Origin: an uncultured Chthonomonas sp.
GTDB lineage: Bacteria > Armatimonadota > Chthonomonadetes > Chthonomonadales > CAJBBX01
Assembly (NCBI GenBank): GCA_903886985.1
Contig: CAISOI010000019.1
Location: 1-7,756 of the forward strand
Direction: 5' to 3'
Length of the DNA: 7,756 nt
Shown in pieces: positions 1 to 6,061 of this stretch (position 1 is the stretch's first letter; each line of letters begins with the position of its first letter). The position numbers and the translations under genes are program-made. The notes beneath the pieces were generated by a model that saw only the letters and a program-made list of their open reading frames with translations, ran no database searches and was not told the origin of the DNA.

Positions 1-253
1 GCAGCGAACCGCCACCTTTCACGTATTCATCGATCTCACGAATCCAGGGTTCAATGGCGTTATATCCTGCTTTGGATGCTATCTCGATGATCTTTGTGAT
101 GGGAAGTTTATGCCCCATCAGAGTGCTCGTATTTAGGGAATATTTGAACTGCTCTTTCACCATGACCGGTTGGCTTGAGGCGGAAGACTCCAGCAGTACA
201 GCTGCGGAAGCGACAGAAGACACAAAGAGTTCTCGGCGAGACGTTTTCAGCAT
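1..253 (-). CDS. Tat-exported sugar phosphate isomerase/epimerase-like protein, N-terminal part (runs off left edge)
   Basis: Reading the minus strand from an ATG at 253-251 gives 84 codons with no stop before the window edge, so the C-terminal part is missing. The protein begins MLKTSRRELFVSSVASAAVL: a twin-arginine motif (SRRELF, residues 5-10) followed by a small-residue hydrophobic stretch, as in a Tat signal. From about residue 36 the sequence FKYSLNTSTLMGHKLPITK, then an ASKAGYNAIEPWI segment, resembles the first strand and helix of xylose-isomerase-like TIM barrels (AP endonuclease 2 superfamily), where exported members are usually annotated as sugar phosphate isomerase/epimerase. A purine-rich AGGGA lies 5 bases upstream of the ATG, which supports this start. 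The gene is divergent from the hydrolase at 428. Substrate and reaction cannot be told from this fragment, and the metal-binding residues of the barrel lie outside the window. Confidence 0.8.
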   Translation of the reverse strand, partial: MLKTSRRELFVSSVASAAVLLESSASSQPVMVKEQFKYSLNTSTLMGHKLPITKIIEIASKAGYNAIEPWIREIDEYVKGGGSL

Positions 254-258
254 GATTT

Positions 259-263
259 TCCCT
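259..263 (-). promoter_or_regulatory. Ribosome binding site of the isomerase-like gene
   Basis: Read on the minus strand this is AGGGA followed by AAATC, placing the core 5 bases before the ATG at 253. It helps decide the start, because the Tat motif follows immediately. Confidence 0.45.
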
Positions 264-277
264 ATGATGTTTCAATG

Positions 278-306
278 ATGATTGACATGTTGATTAATAG
301 ATTCAA
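278..306 (-). promoter_or_regulatory. Weak candidate promoter for the isomerase-like gene
   Basis: On the minus strand TTGAAT (306-301) is followed after 17 bases by AATCAT (283-278). Each hexamer matches the sigma-70 consensus at four of six positions. Spacing and location, about 25 bases ahead of the start codon, are suitable. The match is modest and the region is A/T-rich, so it could be chance. Confidence 0.25.
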
Positions 307-416
307 GTGTACGGAGGTCTTTTCCTTCTGGGGCCAACACAAGTGGTCTAGAAGCGAGACGTATTCCTTCATCTAGATGGCTTTTCTGACAGAACAATCT
401 CGACCCTCAAATTGGC

Positions 417-422
417 TATAAT
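417..422 (+). promoter_or_regulatory. Consensus -10 element (TATAAT) immediately before the hydrolase start; candidate leaderless promoter
   Basis: A perfect TATAAT ends 5 bases before the ATG at 428, so transcription would be expected to begin at or within a base or two of the A of the start codon. No Shine-Dalgarno sequence precedes this ATG. An in-frame TAA (419-421), lying inside the TATAAT itself, rules out a start further upstream. No good -35 hexamer lies 16-18 bases upstream; CTGACA at 386-391 is too far (25-base spacer). Together this suggests a leaderless mRNA, but the motif could be fortuitous. Confidence 0.45.
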
Positions 423-427
423 CTTGC

Positions 428-2473
428 ATGAAATTGTCAATACCACTTTCCAGATTCTTCCGTTTATGTCCACTATTAACTTTGGGGATTGCTGCTGCTC
501 CGAAGCTATGTTGTGCGGAACTTGTTCGTATAGAAATCATTAATAGATATACGGTTTCCAAAGGGCAATCGTGGTCAAACTCTGGTTCCTACGAACGAAT
601 TGTGGGCAAGGCATTCTTTGCAGTAGATCCACGCAATATACACAACAAATCCATAGTGGACCTTGATAAAGCGCCACTCAACATGAAGAACCGTGTTGAG
701 TTCAGTGCAGACCTTGTGATCCTTAAGCCTGTAGACCCTAAGAAGGGCAATGGAACCATACTTTTTGAAGTTGCAAACCGCGGTGGCAGAGGTCTCATTG
801 GATTCTTTGACAAAAAGACATCACTAACCGCCGATAAGGAGTTTGCCGACGGCTTTCTTCTCAATCAGGGATATACGATGGTCTGGCTGGGATGGCAGCA
901 CGATGTTCCAGCAAGATCTGGACTTTTGCGCATGTACCCACCTACTGCGACGGAACATGGCAGCCCCATCTACGGATTAGTTCGATCTCAGATTATTCTG
1001 GGGAAAAAAGCAGATATCGCCACTCTGGGAGATAGAAATCATCAGCCGTATCTGCCGGAAGACTCCGACATTTCGTCTGCCAAAATGACCGTTCGAGACG
1101 ATGTCACAGAAACACCGGAACCCATTGAACGTTCAAAATGGAAATTTGTCCATGCTCCAAACCAACCGGATGGGCCCTTGACGCATGTTACGGTGGAAGG
1201 TGGATTTCACCCTGGAAAAATCTACGAAGTGGTCTATAAGTCAGAAGACCCCAGAGTGGAAGGGCTAAGTTTTGCAGGTGTACGGGACATCATCTCCTTC
1301 CTAAAGTACAAGAGAACTCTTGCAGGCAAATTGCAATTTGCGATCGGGTTTGGGATTTCACAGAGCGGGCGCTTCCTTCGGCATTTCACCTATGAAGGGT
1401 TCAACGCGGACGAACACAACCGCAAGGTGTTTGATGGACTAATGGTTCACATTGGAGGTGCAGGCAGAGGTAGTTTCAACCTGCGATTTGGACAGGCATC
1501 ACGTGATGGTCTACCTTTCTTCAATGTGCTCTATCCTACCGATATATTCCCGTTCACGGACACTTCCTATCAAAGCCCATTCGGCGCACCTAGTGATGGA
1601 ATACTCAAGAGAACTCCTACAGCTTTGATGCCTAAGATTTTCTACACTAATACATCATTTGAGTACTGGGGCAGATGCGCCGCGCTTACTCACATTACTC
1701 CAGATGGTCACAAAGATGCCGCTATTCCTTTAACTTCACGCATCTATCTCTTTGCTGGTGGGCAACATTTTACGGGCGCATTCCCACCAGCTATCAACCG
1801 AAATCAAGACTACCTAGCACGCAACGCGGCAACACCTTTAGATGTATCATGGTCTATGCGAGCTCTCTTGGTGGATATGCAAAAATGGATTACTCGCGGC
1901 ACCACACCACCAAATAGCAGTTATCCCCGGATTTCCGACGGAACTCTTGTACCGCTAAAGAATTACAAATTTCCTGCAATTCCCAGAGTCCAAGTTCCGG
2001 AACATCCCAAATCCGCGTTTGAATTGGATTTCGGAAAAGACTTTAAGCGGGGGGTAATCACCGTAGAACCTCCTAGACTAAAAGCAGTCTATCCTGTATT
2101 CGTGCCGCAAGCGAATGAAGACGGCATCGATAAAGCAGGCATTCATCTTCCTGAAATTGCGGTCCCGTTGGCAACCTATACCGGATGGAACCTACGCGAC
2201 CCGTCAACGGGTTCCGGTGAAGAAATGGCGGCATTCATGGGATCGTACCTACCATTTCCGAAAACACACGAGTTCCGTGAAAAGACAGGCGATCCCCGCC
2301 GATCCATAATGGAGCGGTACATTCATCCCCAGGACTACATGCACAAATTTGAAGCAGCAGCAGAAAAGCTCGTAAAGCGCGGTCTTCTTTTGGAGCAGGA
2401 TTTACCGACGCTGTATCAGCGCGCTCAAGAACATTGGGACTGGGCAGTTGGACCTCATTCAACCCGCAAATAA
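428..2473 (+). CDS. Exported alpha/beta hydrolase domain protein (Abhydrolase_10-like)
   Basis: This 681-residue protein starts with a signal peptide: basic residues K2, R9 and R12, a hydrophobic core at about 13-24, and small residues before ELVRIEI at 31, so it probably acts in the periplasm or outside the cell. The mature part resembles the large 'alpha/beta hydrolase domain' family (Pfam Abhydrolase_10), with an N-terminal beta-rich region containing FEVANRGGRG (113-122). The nucleophile elbow is GISQSGRF (309-316), with S311 the likeliest nucleophile and S313 an alternative. The NTSFEYWGR segment (408-416) may supply the acid (E412), and AGGQHF (443-448) the histidine (H447). Family members are mostly uncharacterised esterases or amidases, so no substrate can be given. 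The start is fixed by an in-frame stop at 419-421 and by the signal peptide. It heads a likely unit with the two genes downstream. The C-terminal 60-80 residues (HPQDYMHKFEAAAEKLV and on) are helical and contain an 'RG-LL-D' segment common in the family. Confidence 0.88.
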   Translation: MKLSIPLSRFFRLCPLLTLGIAAAPKLCCAELVRIEIINRYTVSKGQSWSNSGSYERIVGKAFFAVDPRNIHNKSIVDLDKAPLNMKNRVEFSADLVILKPVDPKKGNGTILFEVANRGGRGLIGFFDKKTSLTADKEFADGFLLNQGYTMVWLGWQHDVPARSGLLRMYPPTATEHGSPIYGLVRSQIILGKKADIATLGDRNHQPYLPEDSDISSAKMTVRDDVTETPEPIERSKWKFVHAPNQPDGPLTHVTVEGGFHPGKIYEVVYKSEDPRVEGLSFAGVRDIISFLKYKRTLAGKLQFAIGFGISQSGRFLRHFTYEGFNADEHNRKVFDGLMVHIGGAGRGSFNLRFGQASRDGLPFFNVLYPTDIFPFTDTSYQSPFGAPSDGILKRTPTALMPKIFYTNTSFEYWGRCAALTHITPDGHKDAAIPLTSRIYLFAGGQHFTGAFPPAINRNQDYLARNAATPLDVSWSMRALLVDMQKWITRGTTPPNSSYPRISDGTLVPLKNYKFPAIPRVQVPEHPKSAFELDFGKDFKRGVITVEPPRLKAVYPVFVPQANEDGIDKAGIHLPEIAVPLATYTGWNLRDPSTGSGEEMAAFMGSYLPFPKTHEFREKTGDPRRSIMERYIHPQDYMHKFEAAAEKLVKRGLLLEQDLPTLYQRAQEHWDWAVGPHSTRK

Positions 2474-2479
2474 GCAAAT

Positions 2480-2485
2480 AAGGAA
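2480..2485 (+). promoter_or_regulatory. Ribosome binding site of the small exported protein gene
   Basis: AAGGAA sits 6 bases before the ATG at 2492 and 6 bases after the hydrolase stop at 2471-2473. It supports the start of a short gene that could otherwise be doubted. Confidence 0.6.
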
Positions 2486-2491
2486 TTCAAT

Positions 2492-2884
2492 ATGAAGATA
2501 AATCCACAGATCGTCTCCGCAACCATTACGGTTGTTGCACTCTTAGGTGGCGACCTCACCATACGATCAGTGACCGCCCAAAGCAAATCGGATTCGGCAA
2601 AAACGGTTTCTGCCAAAGAATTTCGACTGGTAAACGATTCGGGCACAGCGAGGATCATTATGTCTGTGAACAAAGACCGCCCCAGCATCTCATTTTTTGG
2701 CGGTGATGGCAAAACGCCTCGGGCGGTCATAGCATTAACGGCCAAAGATGAACCGGTCGTTGTTCTCTTGGCAAAGGACGGAAAGCGACCAGCATATACC
2801 ATTGACATTGATGACGATTTCAATAGCCAGGCGCGCGTCCGAATTCTGAATGCCGATGGAAAATCGGTTTGGACCGCCCCTTGA
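2492..2884 (+). CDS. Small exported hypothetical protein with beta-strand repeats
   Basis: This 130-residue protein has no assigned function. Residues 1-30 look like a signal peptide, with a hydrophobic run (about 7-19) and likely cleavage after VTA at 27-29. The mature part is a chain of roughly 20-25-residue units. Each has hydrophobic strands around a turn: EFRLVNDSGTARIIMSV (43-59), ISFFGGDGKTPRAVIAL (66-82), VVVLLAKDGKRPAYTID (89-105) and VRILNADGKSVW (116-127). The recurring feature is a hydrophobic strand followed by D-G-K or D-S-G and a basic residue. I recall similar exported repeat proteins in environmental bacteria, but their role is unknown, and a small beta-roll or beta-sandwich fold is only a guess. 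The gene is 18 bases downstream of the hydrolase with a good ribosome binding site, and its last 16 bases overlap the next gene, so all three are probably co-transcribed. Confidence 0.75.
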   Translation: MKINPQIVSATITVVALLGGDLTIRSVTAQSKSDSAKTVSAKEFRLVNDSGTARIIMSVNKDRPSISFFGGDGKTPRAVIALTAKDEPVVVLLAKDGKRPAYTIDIDDDFNSQARVRILNADGKSVWTAP

Positions 2885-3768
2885 CCCATCGACACTCACC
2901 ATTGGTGCAGAGTGCCATCAATGTCAGTGAAGGGCAAAATACAGACATAATCCGTGCCATTGTCGACTCCGCCTCATCGTACGTAACAGTCGTAGATTGG
3001 TCGGCTGACGCAGATCACAATCGAATGGTCATCACACTCCTTGGATCCCCAAGTCAGGTGGAACAGGGGGCCATCGCCGTTGCAAGAACTGCCGTGGAAC
3101 GAATAGACCTGAATAAACACAGCGGTGAGCATCCCCGAATGGGTGTTGTTGACGTGATTCCTTTCACGCCTATCCGCGATGTTTCCATGCAAGAGTGCAT
3201 TGAGCTGTCCGAAAGAGTCGGTGCCGAGATTGGCAGTCAGTTGAAATTGCCGGTCCATCTTTACGCGGAATCGGTGAGACCCGGACGCGTCTCAGAGCTG
3301 CCAACAATTCGTAGTTCCAAGCCAGGTGAACTCTGCCCCGACTTTGGTCCAGCTACCCCCCACCCGACTGCAGGCACGGTCGTTGTCGGAGCCAGAGGTC
3401 CATTAGTCGCGTGGAATCTCTTGATAGACCGGAACGACCTCGCTGCCACCAAATCCATTGCAAGACAGATACGCTTGGATCGGACTACGAACAATTCTCT
3501 TCTGGGAGTCCGTGCGATTGGCCTCTCGTTGCCATCAGTGAAAAAAGCTCAGGTATCTATGAATGTGACTAAGCCCGAACTGACCCCGTTTGACGAGATC
3601 TTTGAGAAAATCTGTCACTACGCGAGTCAGCAAAACGTTTCAGTAGTTGAAAGCGAGTTCATAGGACTGGTACCACTTAGGTGTTTCGGAAACGGCAGAC
3701 CGTTGTCCTTACTGTGGAAAGACTTCAAAGAGACGCAGACAGTGGAATATTGGCTTAATACGCTCTGA
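2869..3768 (+). CDS. Glutamate formimidoyltransferase-like protein (FtcD N-terminal-type, stand-alone)
   Basis: This 299-residue cytoplasmic protein matches the formiminotransferase domains of FtcD, which move a formimino group from formiminoglutamate to tetrahydrofolate in histidine breakdown. Visible landmarks are INVSEGQN (17-24), DHNRMV (49-54), HSGEHPRMGVVDVIPF (84-99), PHPTAGTVVVGARGPLVAWNL (164-184) and AQVSMNV (227-233). H88 aligns with the catalytic His82 of the mammalian enzyme. The position of mammalian Asp39 is Ser45 here, although D43 and D47 are close by. The cyclodeaminase domain of bifunctional FtcD is absent, and the linker before PDFGP (157-161) is shorter than in the mammalian protein, a form I associate with some bacterial homologues. 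The start chosen is TTG at 2869, which overlaps the preceding gene by 16 bases; TTG at 2881 or 2902 are alternatives, since the family core begins at about residue 12. No hut genes are in the window, so the true substrate is less certain than the family. Confidence 0.85.
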   Translation: MDRPLTHRHSPLVQSAINVSEGQNTDIIRAIVDSASSYVTVVDWSADADHNRMVITLLGSPSQVEQGAIAVARTAVERIDLNKHSGEHPRMGVVDVIPFTPIRDVSMQECIELSERVGAEIGSQLKLPVHLYAESVRPGRVSELPTIRSSKPGELCPDFGPATPHPTAGTVVVGARGPLVAWNLLIDRNDLAATKSIARQIRLDRTTNNSLLGVRAIGLSLPSVKKAQVSMNVTKPELTPFDEIFEKICHYASQQNVSVVESEFIGLVPLRCFGNGRPLSLLWKDFKETQTVEYWLNTL

Positions 3769-3887
3769 ACTGTCACAACAAGAATTTAACAATGTGAGCT
3801 ATCACGCACCCCATAATTGATTTGAATTGACGGGTAGACTTGTATTATTACCTGTCATGTATTCAGATTTTCAGGTCATTAGATTTC

Positions 3888-3893
3888 AGGAGA
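3888..3893 (+). promoter_or_regulatory. Ribosome binding site of the secreted phosphatase gene
   Basis: AGGAGA lies 4 bases before the ATG at 3898, a strong Shine-Dalgarno match. It contrasts with the absence of one before the hydrolase start at 428. Confidence 0.65.
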
Positions 3894-3897
3894 AACA

Positions 3898-4992
3898 ATG
3901 AAAAGAATTCATCAACTCACGGCTGGAACTTTTGCAATAGCACTGGCGTCGGTGGTTGGGTTACCAATCCATGCTTCGGCAAGCGGTATTTCCAAGGGGC
4001 CTTACCTTCAAAATCCAACCCAAACGGAAGTCACAGTCTGTTGGGTTAGCGATACCGAAGCCGTCGGAGAAGTGAGCTACAAACCGCTTACAGGCTCGGG
4101 CGCATCCGAAACTGTGAAAGAAGACAAGCCTGTTACGCACCACAAAGTTCGAATTAAAGGATTGGCTTCATACACACGCTACAGTTACGAAGTTCTTTGC
4201 CAGGATCGAAAAGGGGCAGGAACGTTTCTAACTGCTGCCAAGCCCAATCAACCTTTCAAGTTCATCGGTTACGGGGACAATCGTACGCAGCCGGACAAAC
4301 ATGCCGCCGTTTTGAGAACGATGATCCCATGGAAGCCGGACTTTGTCATTCAGAGTGGCGACCTCGTTGCAGACGGAACCAAAGAAGATCAGTGGACGGT
4401 ATTTTGGGAAACAGCGAAACCACTTGTAAAAGATACAGCCTACTTCCCTGCTCTCGGAAACCACGAACGGGAAGGCGCACCTTACTTCAAGTATTTTGAA
4501 GTGCCGCAAGAGTACTCTTTTGAATATGGCAATACACACTTTGTTGCCATTGACAGCAATCGACCAGACTCCGAATTCAAAGCCCAGGAAGAGTGGTTGA
4601 GAAAAGACCTTCTCGCACACAAGAGCGCGACTTGGCGCGTTGTCTTTTTCCACCATACTCCGATGACCTGTGTAGATATGGCTGCTCGCCGATCAGCAGC
4701 AGATACCATGCTCAAACGGTTGGAACCCATTTTCAAAGAAGGAAATGCCCAGCTCATTGTCAATGGACACGATCACAACTATCAACACCACATGAAGGAT
4801 GGCATTCACTATATCGTTAGCGGGGGGGGCGGTGCGCCTTTATACAAAGTGGTAAAGGACACGCCCTACGTGGTTCAGGCGGAAACTTGCCACAACCACG
4901 TTCGGTTTGAAGTGAATGGCAAAAAGATGACCATTGAGGGAATCCGCGAAGACGGAACCAGCATTGAGAAGTTCGAAGTTACCACTAAATAA
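3898..4992 (+). CDS. Secreted purple-acid-phosphatase-like metallophosphoesterase
   Basis: This 364-residue protein has a signal peptide (K2, R3; hydrophobic 10-25; probable cleavage near ASA at 27-29). Residues about 31-113 form the fibronectin-III-like N-terminal domain of purple acid phosphatases (KGPYLQNPTQTEVTVCW, then GLASYTRYSYEV). The rest is a calcineurin-like metallophosphoesterase with metal-binding motifs in order: GYGDNR (D127), SGDLV (D155), GNHE (N188, H189), FFHH (H252/H253) and GHDHNYQ (H291, H293). The usual role is phosphate release from extracellular phosphoesters using two metals. True purple enzymes have a tyrosine shortly after the second motif (GDxxY) that binds Fe(III) and gives the colour; here the sequence is GDLVADG with no tyrosine, so this is unlikely to be a purple enzyme in the strict sense. 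It follows ftcD after 129 bases and ends just before a strong terminator. The gap suggests its own promoter, but none is clear. Phosphate versus nucleotide or other phosphodiester preference cannot be read. Confidence 0.9.
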   Translation: MKRIHQLTAGTFAIALASVVGLPIHASASGISKGPYLQNPTQTEVTVCWVSDTEAVGEVSYKPLTGSGASETVKEDKPVTHHKVRIKGLASYTRYSYEVLCQDRKGAGTFLTAAKPNQPFKFIGYGDNRTQPDKHAAVLRTMIPWKPDFVIQSGDLVADGTKEDQWTVFWETAKPLVKDTAYFPALGNHEREGAPYFKYFEVPQEYSFEYGNTHFVAIDSNRPDSEFKAQEEWLRKDLLAHKSATWRVVFFHHTPMTCVDMAARRSAADTMLKRLEPIFKEGNAQLIVNGHDHNYQHHMKDGIHYIVSGGGGAPLYKVVKDTPYVVQAETCHNHVRFEVNGKKMTIEGIREDGTSIEKFEVTTK

Positions 4993-5020
4993 CCACACCC
5001 TAAATGAGACGATAATTGGC

Positions 5021-5080
5021 AAATAAAATAGAAGCGCAGTCTTTGTTCTAACAAACAAAGACTGCGCTATTATTTTGTCT
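5021..5080. terminator. Bidirectional intrinsic terminator between convergent genes
   Basis: A perfect 15-base stem (5033-5047, AGCGCAGTCTTTGTT, with 5054-5068) closes a 6-base loop (CTAACA). Beyond an A-A mismatch the flanking A-rich (5021-5031) and T-rich (5070-5080) tracts also pair for several bases. Read on plus, the stem is followed by ATTATTTTGT; read on minus, it is followed by TCTATTTTATTTG. It can therefore terminate both the phosphatase transcript from the left and the permease operon from the right. Confidence 0.9.
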
Positions 5081-5089
5081 GTGACAATA

Positions 5090-6061
5090 TCAAGAAGCTT
5101 TCATTTCACGTGTTCGGCGCCAACGGTCAACCTCTACGGCCAAAAGCAAAACTACCGCCATTACGAGGTTCTCCCACATTCCATCCTTCTTGTAGAGGGT
5201 GACTCCGTTCTGAACAACACGCATTGTGAGAAGCCCGAGCGCCGTACCAATCATTGTCGCCCGCCCACCGATTACCGGAGTGCCACCCACGACGACGGCG
5301 GTAATTGCTCGTAGTTCGAAAAATTGCCCGGCATCAGGCACGGCCGTTGCCCCACGAGCAGTCACAATGATGGATGCCAATCCCGCCATCATCCCGCTGA
5401 TAACATAGACGGAAGCTTCCGTGCGCATGATATTGACGCCGCTGAGTTGAGCAGCAACTCGATTGCCACCGAGGCTCAAAATCTGCCTGCCAAATCGTGT
5501 TTTCTTGAGCAGGATGCCCATTAATACTAAAATCGTTCCCGCGATCCATACGGAGATCGGAACTCCCATCCAACTTCCATATCCAAGATTGGTAAGTGCA
5601 TCTGGCAGACCTGATATGCTGTCTCCACCGCTCAGGACATATGCGCCTGCGCGGGCGGCTGAAAACATGGCGAGCGTCGCGATAATGGGCGGCAGTTTGA
5701 AGCGAGATATCAATGTTCCATTGATCCAACCGCAAAAAGCACCCGCCAAAATTGTAATGGGGATGGCAGTGTATAGCGACCAGCTGTGGTTAACGGTCAA
5801 CGTTCCGAGAATTACTCCGCAGAGCCCCACAACCGAGCCTACAGAAATATCGATCCCGCCAGTTGCAATAACCAGAGTCATCGCCGCAGCAACAATTCCG
5901 GTTTCCGAGCAGTTACTGAAGATATCCGAGATATTTGCGCCCGTATGGAAGCTCGGAAAAGTCCGCGCTAACCAGAGGGAGATCACTACCAAGAGCGCAA
6001 TGACACCGGTCTCGACCGGGAGACGAAAAGCCATTTTAAAGCGGGAGTTTACGTTTGTCAA
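5090..6061 (-). CDS. RbsC-type sugar ABC transporter permease (second of pair)
   Basis: This 323-residue integral membrane protein belongs to the branched-chain/ribose permease family (BPD_transp_2). It has many hydrophobic segments, the family signature ATGGIDISVGS (66-76) and a cytoplasmic loop GGRATMIGTALG (265-276) that contacts the ATPase. The KKTRFGRQILSLGGN segment (186-200) is typical of RbsC, RhaP/RhaQ, LsrC/LsrD and YtfT/YjfF relatives. It is the last gene of the minus-strand operon. The start is TTG at 6061-6059, sharing a 4-base TTGA overlap with the upstream permease stop. GGGAG at 6074-6070 lies 8 bases before it, which supports coupled translation; the internal ATG at codon 10 has no such site. 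The sugar cannot be deduced, though the paired permeases and the kinase upstream fit a sugar or sugar-acid importer. Confidence 0.92.
   Translation of the reverse strand: MTNVNSRFKMAFRLPVETGVIALLVVISLWLARTFPSFHTGANISDIFSNCSETGIVAAAMTLVIATGGIDISVGSVVGLCGVILGTLTVNHSWSLYTAIPITILAGAFCGWINGTLISRFKLPPIIATLAMFSAARAGAYVLSGGDSISGLPDALTNLGYGSWMGVPISVWIAGTILVLMGILLKKTRFGRQILSLGGNRVAAQLSGVNIMRTEASVYVISGMMAGLASIIVTARGATAVPDAGQFFELRAITAVVVGGTPVIGGRATMIGTALGLLTMRVVQNGVTLYKKDGMWENLVMAVVLLLAVEVDRWRRTREMKAS

Noticed and set aside
282..287. Perfect TTGACA on the plus strand as a -35 element
   Set aside because: No acceptable -10 hexamer lies 16-18 bases downstream, and the next plus-strand gene starts about 140 bases away with its own TATAAT.
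2455..2895. Minus-strand frame opposite the small exported protein
   Set aside because: The plus-strand reading has a signal peptide, regular repeats and a good ribosome binding site; the minus reading has none.
3794..3805. GTGA/TCAC small inverted repeat after ftcD as a terminator
   Set aside because: A four-base stem with no T-tract is too weak to be an intrinsic terminator.
3822..3848. TTGAAT and TATTAT ahead of the phosphatase as a promoter
   Set aside because: The spacer is only 15 bases, and other pairings in this A/T-rich gap score no better; support is too weak to list as a feature.
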